Shown one piece after another: positions 46,082-57,118 of a stretch of 64,000 nt of DNA. Made by a program: the position numbers and the translations under genes. This DNA is from Actinopolyspora lacussalsi (GTDB lineage: Bacteria > Actinomycetota > Actinomycetes > Mycobacteriales > Pseudonocardiaceae), in NCBI GenBank assembly GCA_030803735.1, contig JAURUC010000001.1:3961001-4025000 (forward strand), read 5' to 3'. Each line of letters begins with the position of its first letter. Positions within the stretch are counted from its first letter, which is position 1. Under the pieces are notes generated by a model that was given only the letters and a program-made list of their open reading frames with translations, was not told the origin of the DNA and made no database searches.

Positions 46082-46300
46082 CGCGGGTCTCCGTTACTCC
46101 GACGCCGGTCGGACCGGACGCACGGTCCGCCGGTCCCGGTGCCGCGAGGTTGTGGCGCTCGCCACTCTCGGACGAGTCTCCAGGGACGCGGGTGCGTGGC
46201 TCTCGCCACCATGGGATCCCACCGGAAGTGTTTTCCGGTTACTCTCACGACGCTGTCCGGTACCCGGTACGGGACTGGAACGGTAGGAGGATTGGTCGAC

Positions 46301-47257
46301 GTGTCCACTGACAGGCACGATGTCCGCGGCCCGGGAGCGGACCCGGATTCCCCGCGCTCGGCCGCTGAAACGCGTCCGCGTCCCCGCCTTCGGGTCGGTG
46401 TGATCTCCGCGGGACGCGTCGGAAGTGTGCTGGGAGCCGCGCTGCACCGGGCGGGCCACGAGGTCGGGGCGGTGGCAGCCGTTTCCGACGCGGCGCTGAA
46501 CCGCGTATCGCTACTGCTGCCCGACACCCCGGTTCGCCCGCCCGACGAGGTCGCACGACAGGCGGATCTGGTGCTGCTGGCCGTGCCCGACGACGCGCTC
46601 GGTGGGCTGGTGCGCGGACTGGTGAACGCGGAGGCGCTGCGTTCCGGTCAGATCGTGGTGCACACCTCCGGGGCGCACGGTGTGGCGGTACTCGAACCCG
46701 CGGTGAACGCCGGTGCGCTGCCGGTGGCGCTGCATCCGGTGATGACGTTCACCGGAAGGCCGGAGGACCTGGAACGGTTGGCCGCGGCCACCGTGGCCGT
46801 GACGGCCCGGCAGGACGACGAGGCCGGCTTCAGCGTCGGGGCGGCGTTGGCCGTGGAGCTCGGAGCAGAGCCGGTGCGGATCGCCGAGGAGTCCCGGAAG
46901 CTTTACCACGCGGCGCTGACCCACGGCTCCAACCACTTGATCACCCTCGTCAACGAGAGCGCGCAGCTGCTGCGCGCGGCCGGTGTCGAGTCCCCGGACC
47001 GGGTGCTCGCCCCGATCCTGTCGGCCGCGTTGGACAACTCGCTGCGCTACGGGGACCGGGCCATCACCGGGCCGGTCTCGCGTGGCGACGCGGGAACCGT
47101 GCGGGACCACCTCGACGTGTTGGGCGAATCCGCGCCGGACGTGCTGTCCGGCTATGTACAGCTGGCGAAACGCACCGCGGACCGGGCGGTGAGCTCGGGA
47201 ATGCTGCGTGCCGACGACGCCGTTGGCGTCAACGAAGTACTCGACGGGGGGCGCTGA
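46301..47257 (+). CDS. Rossmann-like and DUF2520 domain protein (oxidoreductase-like)
   Basis: 318 aa, homolog of Rv3603c. The N-terminal Rossmann domain has [17 protein letters not shown] near residue 31 and the [14 protein letters not shown] turn near 90; DUF2520 follows ([11 protein letters not shown] near 148, [14 protein letters not shown] near 207). It is coupled to panC by a one-base overlap (TGATG), and this pairing is conserved, which suggests a ketopantoate-reductase-like role; that is an inference. GTG 46301 is 10 nt after AGGAGG; TTG 46292 is too close to it. Confidence 0.88.
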   Translation: MSTDRHDVRGPGADPDSPRSAAETRPRPRLRVGVISAGRVGSVLGAALHRAGHEVGAVAAVSDAALNRVSLLLPDTPVRPPDEVARQADLVLLAVPDDALGGLVRGLVNAEALRSGQIVVHTSGAHGVAVLEPAVNAGALPVALHPVMTFTGRPEDLERLAAATVAVTARQDDEAGFSVGAALAVELGAEPVRIAEESRKLYHAALTHGSNHLITLVNESAQLLRAAGVESPDRVLAPILSAALDNSLRYGDRAITGPVSRGDAGTVRDHLDVLGESAPDVLSGYVQLAKRTADRAVSSGMLRADDAVGVNEVLDGGR

Positions 47258-48201
47258 TGAGCGTTACGGACGAGCGGGGCGGTTCGGAGAGCGTCGGTGC
47301 CGGACCGGGTTTCACCCCCGACGAGGTCACCGTGCACCACCTTCCCGCGGAACTGGGCAAGGTGACGCGCGCGCTGCGCCGCACCGGTCGCAAGATCGTG
47401 CTGGTCCCCACCATGGGGGCGCTGCACGAGGGGCATCTGGAGCTGATTCGCGCCGCTCGTCGTGTCCCGAACAGCGTTACCGTGGTCTCGATCTTCGTGA
47501 ACCCGCTCCAGTTCGGTCCCGGCGAGGACTTCGACAGCTATCCGCGCACCCTCGACGAGGATCTGCGGGTCTGTGGGCGGGAGGGCGCCGAGCTCGTGTT
47601 CGCCCCGAGCAGCCGGGAACTCTACGGTGACGATCCGCGGACGACGATCGACGCCGGAGAGCTCGGCCGCGAACTCGAGGGCGCCAGCAGACCGGGTCAC
47701 TTCAGCGGTGTGCTCACCGTCGTCGCCAAGCTGTTCAACATCGTGGCGCCGGATCTGGCCCTGTTCGGTGAGAAGGACTACCAGCAGCTGGTGCTGCTGC
47801 GCCGGATGGCCCGCGAGCTGAACTTCCCGACCGATGTGCAGGGCATCCCGATCGTGCGCGAGCACGACGGGCTGGCGCTGTCCTCCCGCAATCGCTATCT
47901 GGGCGAGCGCGAGCGCGCCGCCGCCCTGGTGTTGTCGGCGGCGCTGGCGGCAGGGGTCCACGCCGGTTCGCGCGGCCCGGACGCCGTGCTGTCGGCCGCG
48001 CGCGAGGTGCTCGACACCGAACCGATGGTCGAACTCGACTACCTGCGGTTGTGCGACCCCGAGCTGGGGCCCGCACCGGACGCGGGAGAGGCACGACTGC
48101 TGGTGGCCGCGAAGGTGGGCGGCACCCGACTGTTGGACAACGCGCTGGTGGAACTCGGACCGTCCGATCCGGCATCTGAAGCGGTAGTTCCCACCCGGTA
48201 G
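47257..48201 (+). CDS. panC: Pantothenate synthetase (pantoate-beta-alanine ligase)
   Basis: Joins pantoate and beta-alanine with ATP. 314 aa with signatures [17 protein letters not shown] near residue 49-65, [20 protein letters not shown] near 77-96, [10 protein letters not shown] near 169 and SSRNRYL near 209. Residues 1-30 precede the usual start of the fold. Starts at ATG 47257 overlapping the DUF2520 gene. panD follows after 21 bp. Confidence 0.96.
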   Translation: MSVTDERGGSESVGAGPGFTPDEVTVHHLPAELGKVTRALRRTGRKIVLVPTMGALHEGHLELIRAARRVPNSVTVVSIFVNPLQFGPGEDFDSYPRTLDEDLRVCGREGAELVFAPSSRELYGDDPRTTIDAGELGRELEGASRPGHFSGVLTVVAKLFNIVAPDLALFGEKDYQQLVLLRRMARELNFPTDVQGIPIVREHDGLALSSRNRYLGERERAAALVLSAALAAGVHAGSRGPDAVLSAAREVLDTEPMVELDYLRLCDPELGPAPDAGEARLLVAAKVGGTRLLDNALVELGPSDPASEAVVPTR

Positions 48202-48222
48202 CTCGAAGCCTAAGGAGCAGGC

Positions 48223-48654
48223 ATGTTCCGGACCATGCTCAAATCCAAGATCCACCGTGCCACGGTTACCCAGGCCGATCTGCACTACGTGGGATCGGTG
48301 ACCATAGACGCCGCCCTGATGGAGGCGGCCGATCTGCTGGACGGTGAGCAGGTCACGATCGTGGACGTGACCAACGGAGCCCGGCTGGAGACCTACGCCA
48401 TCACCGGTGAGCGCGGTTCCGGGGTGCTCGGTATCAACGGTGCCGCTGCCCACCTGGTCCACCCGGGCGACGTGGTGATCCTGATCGCCTACGGCGTCAT
48501 GGACGAGGCCGAGGCCAGGTCGTTCCGCCCGAGCGTGCTCTTCGTCGACGGGGAGAACCGCGTGGTCGAACGAGGCGGCGATCCCGGTCACGCCCCCGAG
48601 GGATCGGGACTCGCCACCACCGCTGTGGGAACCACGAGTGGTTCGCCCCGCTGA
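48223..48654 (+). CDS. panD: Aspartate 1-decarboxylase proenzyme
   Basis: Makes beta-alanine for PanC. 143 aa. The self-cleavage site is Gly24-Ser25 in HYVGSVTID, where Ser25 becomes the pyruvoyl group. Other family features: [17 protein letters not shown] at the N-terminus, [17 protein letters not shown] and [18 protein letters not shown] precedes ATG 48223. Confidence 0.97.
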   Translation: MFRTMLKSKIHRATVTQADLHYVGSVTIDAALMEAADLLDGEQVTIVDVTNGARLETYAITGERGSGVLGINGAAAHLVHPGDVVILIAYGVMDEAEARSFRPSVLFVDGENRVVERGGDPGHAPEGSGLATTAVGTTSGSPR

Positions 48655-48857
48655 GTGAGGCGAACCCGGTGGTGAGCGGTCTTCCGCGCGATCGTGAGAT
48701 CGATGCCCGCCGGCCGTCCGGAGTGCTGGTGGGCTTCCGGTGAGCCCGCGGGGCCGTGCGGTGGCGTGCCGTTCCCGGGGGTCTCGTTCGGGTGACGTGT
48801 CGCTCGCGGAAAGCGCCCGCCGTTGTGTCAGCGTTTCGACAGGAAGGGAAATCCACG

Positions 48858-49685
48858 GTGCTGCTCGCTATCGACGTCGGCAACACCAACATCGTGTTGG
48901 GACTCTACGAGGACGAGCCCGATGGTCCAGAGCAGCGATCCGGTTCCGGCCGGAAGCCGAAGGCCCAGGCTCGGCTGGTGCGGGACTGGCGGATGCGGAC
49001 CGAACCCAGGATGACCGCCGACGAGCTCGCGTTCACCATGCGCGGTCTGCTGGGCGACTACGTCGACAAGATCACCGGCATATCGGCCCTGTCCACCGTT
49101 CCCACGCTGTTGCGGGAGCTGCGGGTCATGCTCGGCCGCAACTGGAGCGATGTTCCCAGGGTCGTCGTGGAGCCGGGTGTCCGAACGGGTGTCCCCCTGT
49201 TGGTCGATAATCCCAAGGAGGTCGGCGCGGACCGGGTGATCAACACGCTGGCAGCGCACCACCTGTATTCCACGAACTGCGTCGTGGTCGATTTCGGTAC
49301 CTCGACGAACATCGACGCCATCTCGGCCAAGGGCGAGTTCCTGGGGGGAGCGTTCGCCCCCGGCGTGGAGATCTCGCTCGACGCGCTGGCCTCGCGGGCC
49401 GCCCAGCTGCGCAAGGTCGAGCTGGCCAGGCCGCGTTCGGTGATCGGCAAGAACACAGTCGAGTGCCTGCAGTCCGGACTGCTCTACGGCTTCGCGGGGC
49501 AGGTGGACGGGCTGGTGCACAGCATCGTGTCCGAGTTGGAGGAGACCCACGGCGGTCCCACGACGGTACTGGCGACCGGTGGCCTGGCGCCGCTGGTGAT
49601 CAGCGAGTCCCGGACGATCTCGCACCACGTCCCCGAGCTCACCCTGCTCGGGCTGCGGCTGGTCTTCGACCGGAACCTGGAGTGA
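48858..49685 (+). CDS. coaX: Type III pantothenate kinase
   Basis: First step of CoA synthesis from pantothenate. 275 aa ASKHA-fold kinase. Phosphate motif LLAIDVGNTNIVLGLYE at the start, NNPKEVGADR-like segment (LVDNPKEVGADRVINTLAA) near 116, and VVDFGTSTNIDAI near 142. GTG 48858 is preceded by GAAGGGA about 8 nt upstream. It completes the DUF2520-panC-panD-coaX cluster, though 203 bp separate it from panD. Confidence 0.94.
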   Translation: MLLAIDVGNTNIVLGLYEDEPDGPEQRSGSGRKPKAQARLVRDWRMRTEPRMTADELAFTMRGLLGDYVDKITGISALSTVPTLLRELRVMLGRNWSDVPRVVVEPGVRTGVPLLVDNPKEVGADRVINTLAAHHLYSTNCVVVDFGTSTNIDAISAKGEFLGGAFAPGVEISLDALASRAAQLRKVELARPRSVIGKNTVECLQSGLLYGFAGQVDGLVHSIVSELEETHGGPTTVLATGGLAPLVISESRTISHHVPELTLLGLRLVFDRNLE

Positions 49686-49711
49686 CCGGACCGGGCGAGC
49701 GGTGATCCGTG

Positions 49712-49770
49712 TCACCGCCCCGTCGAGGGGAGATCACCGCCCCGTCGAGGGGAGATCACCGCCCGTCGGG
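49712..49770 (+). repeat. 22-bp tandem repeat with embedded hairpins
   Basis: TCACCGCCCCGTCGAGGGGAGA occurs at 49712-49733 and 49734-49755, followed by a partial third copy. Each full unit contains CCCC-GTCGA-GGGG, so the RNA would form two small adjacent hairpins. It lies 26 bp after coaX and may help termination. Confidence 0.8.
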
Positions 49771-49827
49771 GGAACAGCCACTGTCCCCTCGTTCGTTCGG
49801 TGCACCGGTTCGAACGAGTTCGCGGCG

Positions 49828-49858
49828 CGCCCGCGCCCCTCGCACCGGGGCGCGGGCG
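49828..49858 (+). terminator. Hairpin before lysS
   Basis: CGCCCGCGCCCC (49828-49839), 7-nt loop, GGGGCGCGGGCG (49847-49858): perfect 12-bp stem between coaX and lysS, no U-tract. Confidence 0.6.
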
Positions 49859-49920
49859 GAGGACGGGCTGCCCCATCCTGCCGGAATGTCGCCCCCGGCG
49901 GGTCCGTACCCTTGTAAACC

Positions 49921-51435
49921 GTGAATGACCAGGATCAATCGAGTCGTGTCGACGGAGCCGAGGACCTGCCGGAGCAGCTGCGGGTGCGTCGGGAGAAACG
50001 GGAACGTCTGTTTGCCGAGGGCCAGGATCCCTACCCGGTCTCGCTGCCCGTGACCCACGAGCTGTCCGAGGTGCGGGCGGCGCATTCGGATCTGCCCGTG
50101 GACGCTTCCAGCGGACAACGGGTCGGTGTGGCGGGCCGGGTTATGTTCATGCGCAACACCGGCAAACTGTGCTTCGCCACGTTGCGGGGCGGGGACGGCG
50201 GCGAGCTGCAGGCCATGCTCAGCCGGAACGAGGTCGGCGAACAGGCCCTGTCCGAGTGGAAGTCCGACGTGGATCTGGGGGACCACGTTTTCGTCGCGGG
50301 CGAGGTCATCACCTCTCGGCGCGGTGAACTCTCGGTGCTGGCGGACGAGTGGCGGATGGCGGCCAAGTCGTTGCGGCCGTTGCCCGTGGCCCACAAGGAA
50401 CTCAGCGAGGAAAACCGCGTTCGGCAGCGCTACGTGGATTTGCTGGTCCGTAGCCAGGCGGCCGAAACGGTTCGCACCCGTGCCGCGACATTGCGTTCGC
50501 TGCGGGATTCGTTCGAACGGCGCGGATATCTCGAAGTGGAGACGCCCATGCTGCAGACTTTGCAGGGTGGGGCCGCGGCCAGGCCGTTCGTGACTTACTC
50601 GAACGCCTTGGACATGGATCTCTACTTGCGCATCGCCCCGGAGCTGTTCCTCAAGCGGTGCGTCGTGGGTGGTATCGAGAAGGTCTTCGAGATCAATCGG
50701 AACTTTCGCAATGAGGGGAGTGACTCTTCCCACTCTCCCGAGTTCGCCATGCTCGAGTTCTATGAAGCTTACTCGGATTACAACGCGATGGCCGAACTCA
50801 CCCGCGCGCTGATCCAGGAAGCGGCCCAGTCGCTGTTCGGCACTCAGACCGTCACTTGGGCGGACGGTTCCGAGTACGATCTTTCCGGGCAATGGGCGAA
50901 CATTACGATGTACGGATCGCTTTCCGAGGCGCTCGGTTCGGAAGTAACCCCCGAAACCTCTGTCGAAACGCTCCGTAAGCATGCCGAGAGCGCCGGTTTG
51001 TCCGAGCTCGATCCGTCGTTCGGGCACGGTAAGTTGGTCGAGGAACTCTGGGAGCACATGGTGGGCAACCATCTCCACGCTCCCACATTCGTACGGGACT
51101 TTCCGCTGGATACCGCTCCGTTGACCCGGCAACACCGACAGCATTCGGGGATGGCGGAGAAATGGGATCTCTACGTGAAGGGTTTTGAACTCGCGACCGG
51201 TTACTCCGAGCTCGTCGATCCCGTCGTCGAACGTGCGCGGCTGGAAGAGCAGGCGCGGTTGGCTTCCGAGGGCGACGAGGAAGCCATGCCCGTCGACGAG
51301 GACTTTCTGCGGGCGCTGGAGTACGGAATGCCCCCCACGGGCGGCGTGGGAATGGGGATCGACCGGTTGTTGATGGCGTTGACGGGGCTGGGCATCAGGG
51401 AGACCATCCTGTTCCCGCTCGTGCGTCCGGAATGA
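49921..51435 (+). CDS. lysS: Lysine-tRNA ligase (class II)
   Basis: Charges tRNA-Lys. 504 aa, normal for LysS. OB-fold anticodon domain in the first 150 residues ([20 protein letters not shown]), then class II motifs: motif 2 [20 protein letters not shown] near 258-277, and motif 3 [14 protein letters not shown] near 475. GTG 49921 follows TACCCT by 8 nt, so translation may be leaderless. Codon use from about 51000 onward shows more A/T than neighbours but the protein is intact. Confidence 0.97.
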   Translation: MNDQDQSSRVDGAEDLPEQLRVRREKRERLFAEGQDPYPVSLPVTHELSEVRAAHSDLPVDASSGQRVGVAGRVMFMRNTGKLCFATLRGGDGGELQAMLSRNEVGEQALSEWKSDVDLGDHVFVAGEVITSRRGELSVLADEWRMAAKSLRPLPVAHKELSEENRVRQRYVDLLVRSQAAETVRTRAATLRSLRDSFERRGYLEVETPMLQTLQGGAAARPFVTYSNALDMDLYLRIAPELFLKRCVVGGIEKVFEINRNFRNEGSDSSHSPEFAMLEFYEAYSDYNAMAELTRALIQEAAQSLFGTQTVTWADGSEYDLSGQWANITMYGSLSEALGSEVTPETSVETLRKHAESAGLSELDPSFGHGKLVEELWEHMVGNHLHAPTFVRDFPLDTAPLTRQHRQHSGMAEKWDLYVKGFELATGYSELVDPVVERARLEEQARLASEGDEEAMPVDEDFLRALEYGMPPTGGVGMGIDRLLMALTGLGIRETILFPLVRPE

Positions 51436-51681
51436 CGTGATCGCACTCCCCTGATCGATGGTGGAGCGAAAATTTCTTCGGTGGGGTGAGTGCGAATCCG
51501 GCACTGCTGCGCTAACCTTGCTGGCGAGAATGAAACGGTGACGATGTATTAGTGGCTCGATGCGTGATCGGTCGCGATACGGCTTCGAGGATGATGTGGT
51601 TCGAGAGAACACCGACGATACTCGTTCGGGCTCGGATCGTCACCGTCTCGCTGTAAGGAATACCGGGGAGGACCGCGGAAG

Positions 51682-52044
51682 ATGGCGCAGAAGGTAACTG
51701 TCCAGTTGGTGGACGACCTGGACGGTGGAGAGGCCGATGAAACGGTCGAGTTCGCCTTGGACGGCGTCTCGTACACCATCGACCTTTCCAATGACAATGC
51801 GACCGAGCTCCGGGAGGCACTGAGCGGCTTTCTGGCGAGTGCGCGTCGGGCCGGGGGGCGTAAGAAGCCGGGACCGAAGGCGGGTTCCGCGCGTTCGTCG
51901 TCGGCTTCGTCCGGTGGTTCCACGAGCGCGGATCGTGAGCAGAACCAAGCGATTCGGGAATGGGCCCGCAAGCGGGGTATGAAGGTTTCGGACCGTGGTC
52001 GCATCCCCGCCGATATCGTCGCCGAGTACCACAAGGCGCACTGA
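51682..52044 (+). CDS. lsr2: Lsr2 nucleoid-associated protein (xenogeneic silencer)
   Basis: 120 aa H-NS-like silencer that binds AT-rich DNA. N-terminal oligomerisation domain ([19 protein letters not shown] ... [13 protein letters not shown]), Lys/Ser/Gly-rich linker, and C-terminal DNA-binding domain [19 protein letters not shown] with the RGR AT-hook-like motif near 105-107. The upstream region 51436-51681 is AT-rich, with TAACCT at about 51512 as a possible -10, giving a leader of about 160 nt. In M. tuberculosis it lies between lysS and clpC1; here the fec-type operon separates it from clpC. Confidence 0.97.
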   Translation: MAQKVTVQLVDDLDGGEADETVEFALDGVSYTIDLSNDNATELREALSGFLASARRAGGRKKPGPKAGSARSSSASSGGSTSADREQNQAIREWARKRGMKVSDRGRIPADIVAEYHKAH

Positions 52045-52474
52045 AGTTCGCGACGGTCGACGTCGGCTCGGTTCGTCCCGCCGGACACCCGTCGAACCGG
52101 AACGCGGCTCGTGCCGTGCTCCCTCGATATCCGCCCGGCCGATATTGGAGACCGATTCGGAATGCGGCGGGGGAATGTCTCGATACTCCGACCGCTGTTT
52201 CGGGAGTACCGGCCGCTGTTTCGGTAGCAGTGGCCAGTAGTGCTTTGTTGGGTCCGGATGTGCCCGTCGGTCGTGGCGTCCGATGGTGTTCCGGCGCCTC
52301 GGCGCCGAAACGACCGGTCACGTCACTCGTGTCGCCGCGGGGCTCGTACGGACGAGGACAGACGTGATGTAGGTGCCCACACGGACACCACCGGGCCGGA
52401 GTGGGGCCGGGTGCGCCCCGGGCGGACAATGTCGCATTGGACAATGTCGGAGCGCACCCCGCACACTTGGCCTG
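52045..52474. other. 430-bp intergenic region after lsr2
   Basis: No gene seen. Two copies of GGACAATGTCG lie 15 bp apart (52422-52432 and 52437-52447); each contains the small palindrome GACA-A-TGTC. They are just past the 3' end of the minus-strand transporter gene, so their role is unclear. Confidence 0.45.
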
Positions 52475-53467
52475 TTATCGCGCCGCGTCGACACCGAACG
52501 CGTTCGCGAGGTCGTCGAGAATCGCGTGTGCACCGTGGATTCCCACCGAAGTCATCCAGGTGATGTCGTCGACCAGGTGTTGCTTCCCGGTGAGTTTGTT
52601 CCAAAGCGGGTTTGATTCGAAGGTTTTTCTGGTCTTTGCCGCGTCGCCCGCCTCATCGGGGTAGACGGTTACGAAGATGTGGTCCGCGTCCAGTTCCGGG
52701 ATCCGCTCCTGGCTGAGATTGACCGCGATTCCGTCCTCTTCGGGCTGCCCTTCGGGGCGAGCCAGCCCGGTGTCGCGTTGCACGGTGCCGGGGAACGAAT
52801 CGGCACTGTAGAGCCGCACGGTCGGTTCGCCCGCGAAGCGCACGATCGACATTGTCGGGTTGTGCCCCACCTTCGAACGGATGCTGTCCCCGATCGTTCT
52901 CGCACGTCGTTCGTATTCGTCCAGCTCGTTCTGGGCCGATTTCTCCTTGCCCAGCGCCCGACCGGTCAGCAGCAGGTTCTCCTTCCAGGTCGCCCCGGTC
53001 GTGCGGCTGAACACGGTGGGCGCGATCTCGGAGAGCTGGCCGTACATGTCCTCGTGCCGGACTTTCGCGGACAGGATCAGCTCGGGGTCGCGCTGGACGA
53101 TCCGCTCCGGATCCGGACTGGTCAGGCTGCCCACGCGCTGTGCCTGCTCGCCGTATCGGGTGCGGTCCCGGCCGAGGTATTCGGGCAGCTTCTCGCGGCC
53201 GCCGAAGGTGGTGTAACCGACGACGTTCGTCCCCAGCGCCATCGCGGCGCTGGTGAAGGTGGCGTCCAGCGCGACCACCCGTTTCGGCGAGCCGGTGATC
53301 TCGGTTTCACCCATCGCGTGCTCGACGGTGCGGGCGTTCGTTCCCCCGCCCTGCTCCGTCGAGTTCGACTCGCCACCGCACGCCGCCAACCCGAGTACGG
53401 GCAGCGCGCCTGCGGCGGTCAACGCGGTTCGCAGCAACTCACGTCTGGTGCGTGTGACTTCCGACAT
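52475..53467 (-). CDS. Iron-siderophore ABC transporter substrate-binding lipoprotein
   Basis: Captures ferric siderophore outside the membrane and passes it to the permeases. 330 aa with a lipobox LAAC (Cys30) after TRRELLRT, which also looks Tat-like. The periplasmic-binding fold is typical of the FecB/FhuD class (PKRVVALDATFTSAAMALG near 60, DPERIVQRDPELILSAKV near 118, HIFVTVYPDE near 265). It is divergent from the two permeases and the ATPase, with an IdeR box between them that can serve both. Confidence 0.92.
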   Translation of the reverse strand: MSEVTRTRRELLRTALTAAGALPVLGLAACGGESNSTEQGGGTNARTVEHAMGETEITGSPKRVVALDATFTSAAMALGTNVVGYTTFGGREKLPEYLGRDRTRYGEQAQRVGSLTSPDPERIVQRDPELILSAKVRHEDMYGQLSEIAPTVFSRTTGATWKENLLLTGRALGKEKSAQNELDEYERRARTIGDSIRSKVGHNPTMSIVRFAGEPTVRLYSADSFPGTVQRDTGLARPEGQPEEDGIAVNLSQERIPELDADHIFVTVYPDEAGDAAKTRKTFESNPLWNKLTGKQHLVDDITWMTSVGIHGAHAILDDLANAFGVDAAR

Positions 53468-53494
53468 CGGTTCGCCTTCCTGTTTCGGTTACTC

Positions 53495-53513
53495 TTAGGT
53501 GGGCCTAACCTAA
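53495..53513. promoter_or_regulatory. IdeR/DmdR iron box
   Basis: TTAGGTGGGCCTAACCTAA is a close match to the 19-bp iron box TTAGGTTAGGCTAACCTAA and lies in the 94-bp gap between the divergent binding-protein and permease genes. The expected effect is repression of both by Fe2+-loaded IdeR/DmdR and release under iron limitation. Confidence 0.92.
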
Positions 53514-53561
53514 GTGTGGGCAACCTAAGCGAATCGGAGCGGACAGCCAAGGGAGTGGGAT

Positions 53562-54773
53562 TTGAGTCGCAGTTCGGCCACGGGCGACCCGTCCGGTTCG
53601 GGCCCCGCTTCCTCGACCTCTCCCGCGCCCCACGACGAGTCCCCCGCAGGGGGCCGACGGCCGGAAACCCTCCCCGCACCGACCGAACGCGACAGCGCGC
53701 CGCCCCCCGAACGGGTGCGGCGGCCCGACGGGACAGCGAGATCCGAGCGGGCAACGCGGTCCGACCGGCTGAACTCGCGACGACGCGGCCGGCTGCTGGG
53801 CCTCGGCGTACTGTGCTGTCTGCTGCTGCTCAGCTGCGCGCTGAGCATCCTCATCGGAGCCAAGCTCATACCGCCCGGCGCGGTGGTGGACGCGCTCTTC
53901 GCGAGCTCGCGTACCGAGAACAACGTGATCATCTACGAGCTGCGCATCCCGCGCACCATCGCGGGAGTGCTCGCCGGTTCCGCGTTGGGACTGGCCGGAG
54001 CGCTCATGCAGGGCTACACCCGCAACCCCATAGCGGCCCCCAGCGTGCTCGGAATCACCCAGGGCGCGGGGCTCGCGGTGGTGCTGGCCGTGTTCACGAT
54101 GGGCATCACCGGCATGCTCGGCTTCATCTGGTTCAGCTTCGCGGGAGCGCTGATCAGCGCGCTGGCGGTGTTCCTGATCGGTTCGATCGGCAAGGGAGGC
54201 GCGACACCGGTCGCGCTGGCACTGGCGGGGGCGGCGATCAGCGCACTGCTGCAGGCACTCACCTCGGCCCTGGTGCTGCTGGACCGGCAGAGCCTGGACA
54301 CCTACCGGTTCTGGAAGGTCGGCTCCATCGCCGTCTCGGACATGGGGCTCATTCAACGGGTGCTGCCGTTCCTGCTGTTGGGGCTGGTGCTGGGGCTCGC
54401 CAGCGCTCCCGGGCTCAACGCGCTCTCCCTCGGTGACGACATGGCCGCGGCGCTGGGCCACAACGTCGCCAGGTCCAGGGCGATCGGGATCACCGCCATC
54501 GCGGTACTCGTCGGCAGCGCGGTGGCCATGTGCGGACCGATCAGCTTCGTCGGTCTGATCGTTCCCCACATAGCCAGATACTTCGCGGGCCCCGACCACC
54601 GCTGGTTGCTGCCGTTCGCGGCGCTGGGGGGCTCCTGCCTGGTGCTGCTGGCCGATCTGGTCGGCCGGATCATGGCGCGTCCCTCGGAGATCCAGGTCGG
54701 CGTGATGCTGGCGATGATCGGCGCCCCCTTCTTCATCGCTCTCGTACGACGCAGGAGGCTGATGCGGCTGTGA
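53562..54773 (+). CDS. FecCD-family iron-siderophore permease (first subunit)
   Basis: 403 aa. A charged, Pro/Arg-rich cytosolic N-terminus of about 75 residues precedes the permease core of about 10 membrane helices. Family signatures: ELRIPRTIAGVLAGSALGLAG near 127-147, GYTRNPIAAPSVLGITQGAG near 150, and GPISFVGLIVPHIARYFAG near 326. TTG start with GGGAG 6 nt upstream. The stop overlaps the next gene (GTGA). Confidence 0.92.
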   Translation: MSRSSATGDPSGSGPASSTSPAPHDESPAGGRRPETLPAPTERDSAPPPERVRRPDGTARSERATRSDRLNSRRRGRLLGLGVLCCLLLLSCALSILIGAKLIPPGAVVDALFASSRTENNVIIYELRIPRTIAGVLAGSALGLAGALMQGYTRNPIAAPSVLGITQGAGLAVVLAVFTMGITGMLGFIWFSFAGALISALAVFLIGSIGKGGATPVALALAGAAISALLQALTSALVLLDRQSLDTYRFWKVGSIAVSDMGLIQRVLPFLLLGLVLGLASAPGLNALSLGDDMAAALGHNVARSRAIGITAIAVLVGSAVAMCGPISFVGLIVPHIARYFAGPDHRWLLPFAALGGSCLVLLADLVGRIMARPSEIQVGVMLAMIGAPFFIALVRRRRLMRL

Positions 54774-55869
54774 CGGAATCGGTGCGAACCCCCGTCGGCG
54801 CCCCGGCCGCTCGGGTACGTGGCCGCGTCCCGCTGCGCGTCGGCCCCGTGTCCACGGTGCTGCGCCTCCGCCCGCTGGTGGCGCTGTTGGGCGGCCTCGC
54901 GGGGCTTCTTCTGGTGTTCGCCTGCGATCTGGCGCTCGGCGACTACCCGATCTCCCCGCTGGGGGTGCTGCGCACACTGTTCGGCGGTGGCGACGCCGGG
55001 GAACGGCTCGTGGTGCTGCAGCTGCGGTTACCGCGTGCGTTGACCGGACTGCTGGTCGGGGCAGCGCTCGGGTTGTCCGGCGCGATCACGCAGGCGGTGG
55101 TGCGCAATCCGCTGGCCAGCCCGGATCTGCTGGGCGTGACCACAGGCGCCGGTGCGGCGGCGACCGCCGTCATCGTCACCTCCGGCACGCTCGGCGGAAT
55201 CAGCGGCGTCGTCGCGAGCCTCGGCCTGCCCCTGGTCGCGCTGGTGGGCGGCATCGTCACCGCGGTGCTGGTCGGATTGCTGGCCTACCGGGGCGGGGTG
55301 GACTCGTTCCGGTTGGTGCTGGTCGGCATCGGCATGAACGCGCTGACGGTCAACGCGACCCTGTGGCTGCTGACCGTCGGTGAGACCCAGGACGCTGGAC
55401 GCGCGATGGTGTGGCTGACCGGCAGCCTCAACGCGCGCGACTGGGACAACGTGGTGCCGGTCGGGCTGGCCCTGCTGGTGCTCGTACCGTTGAGCCTGCT
55501 CGGCTCGCACGCCTTGGGCGCGTTGCAGTTCGACGACGACACGGTTCGCGAACTCGGGGTGCCCGTCAACATCGCCCGGGGGGCGCTGCTGCTGGGGGCC
55601 GCCGTGCTCGCCTCGCTGGCCACCGCGGCAGCCGGGCCGATCGCCTTCGTCGCGCTCGCCACCCCGCAGATCGCCCTCCGCACGGCAGGCACCCCGCGAC
55701 CGCCACTGGTGGTGTCGATGGTGTTCGGAGCGCTTCTCGTCGTCGGTGCCGATCTCGTCTCGCGCACGCTGTTCGGTTCGCTGCAACTACCGGTCGGAAT
55801 CGTCACCGCCGCGCTCGGTGCCCCGTACCTGATCTATCTGCTCGTCCACCGGTATCGGGAGGTTCAGAC

Positions 55870-55873
<4 letters not shown>
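54770..55873 (+). CDS. FecCD-family iron-siderophore permease (second subunit)
   Basis: 367 aa. Same fold as the preceding gene: LRLPRALTGLLVGAALGLSG near 84, VVRNPLASPDLLGVTTGAG near 108, AAGPIAFVALATPQIA near 285. GTG 54770 overlaps the first permease stop and has GGAGG 11 nt upstream. The two subunits form the heterodimeric channel. The gene overlaps the ATPase start (ATGA). Confidence 0.92.
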
Positions 55874-56793
<920 letters not shown>

Positions 56794-56881
56794 CCCGCGA
56801 GCACCGTGGCTCGGCACGACACCGGGCCGGACAGTCGCCGCACTGGGCCGGATGAGTGAGATTCGGTCCGTCGGAGGCGGT

Positions 56882-56898
56882 GTTCGCGCTCGGCGGAC
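56882..56898. promoter_or_regulatory. Candidate ClgR site upstream of clpC
   Basis: GTTCGC-GCTCG-GCGGAC fits the GTTCGC-N5-GCG pattern described for Streptomyces ClgR targets and is a near palindrome. It lies about 220 bp before the clpC start. No clgR gene is in the window. The rest of 56794-57118 has no gene; a leader of up to 200 nt is possible. Confidence 0.45.
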
Positions 56899-57118
56899 AC
56901 CGCGGGCGGCCTGGTTTTCGAATGGAATTTCGCAGCTCAACGCCCTGTTGGGCTGACTGAACGCAACGTTGTCGAGAAGTGGGCTGCGAGCCGGAACAGC
57001 CCTGAGTGCGCCGTGGCTACTAGAGTGGAGTTCAGAGTGCTGAACCCATCGCGGGCATCGGCGTGAGCAGGAGCGGTGCCCGGTACGAGACCGCCGGCGC
57101 AGCAGTCAGGGAGTGCGA

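Noticed and set aside
52422..52447. Direct repeats GGACAATGTCG as an operator
   Set aside because: Located past the 3' end of the minus-strand gene, not at a promoter; kept only as a note in the gap entry.
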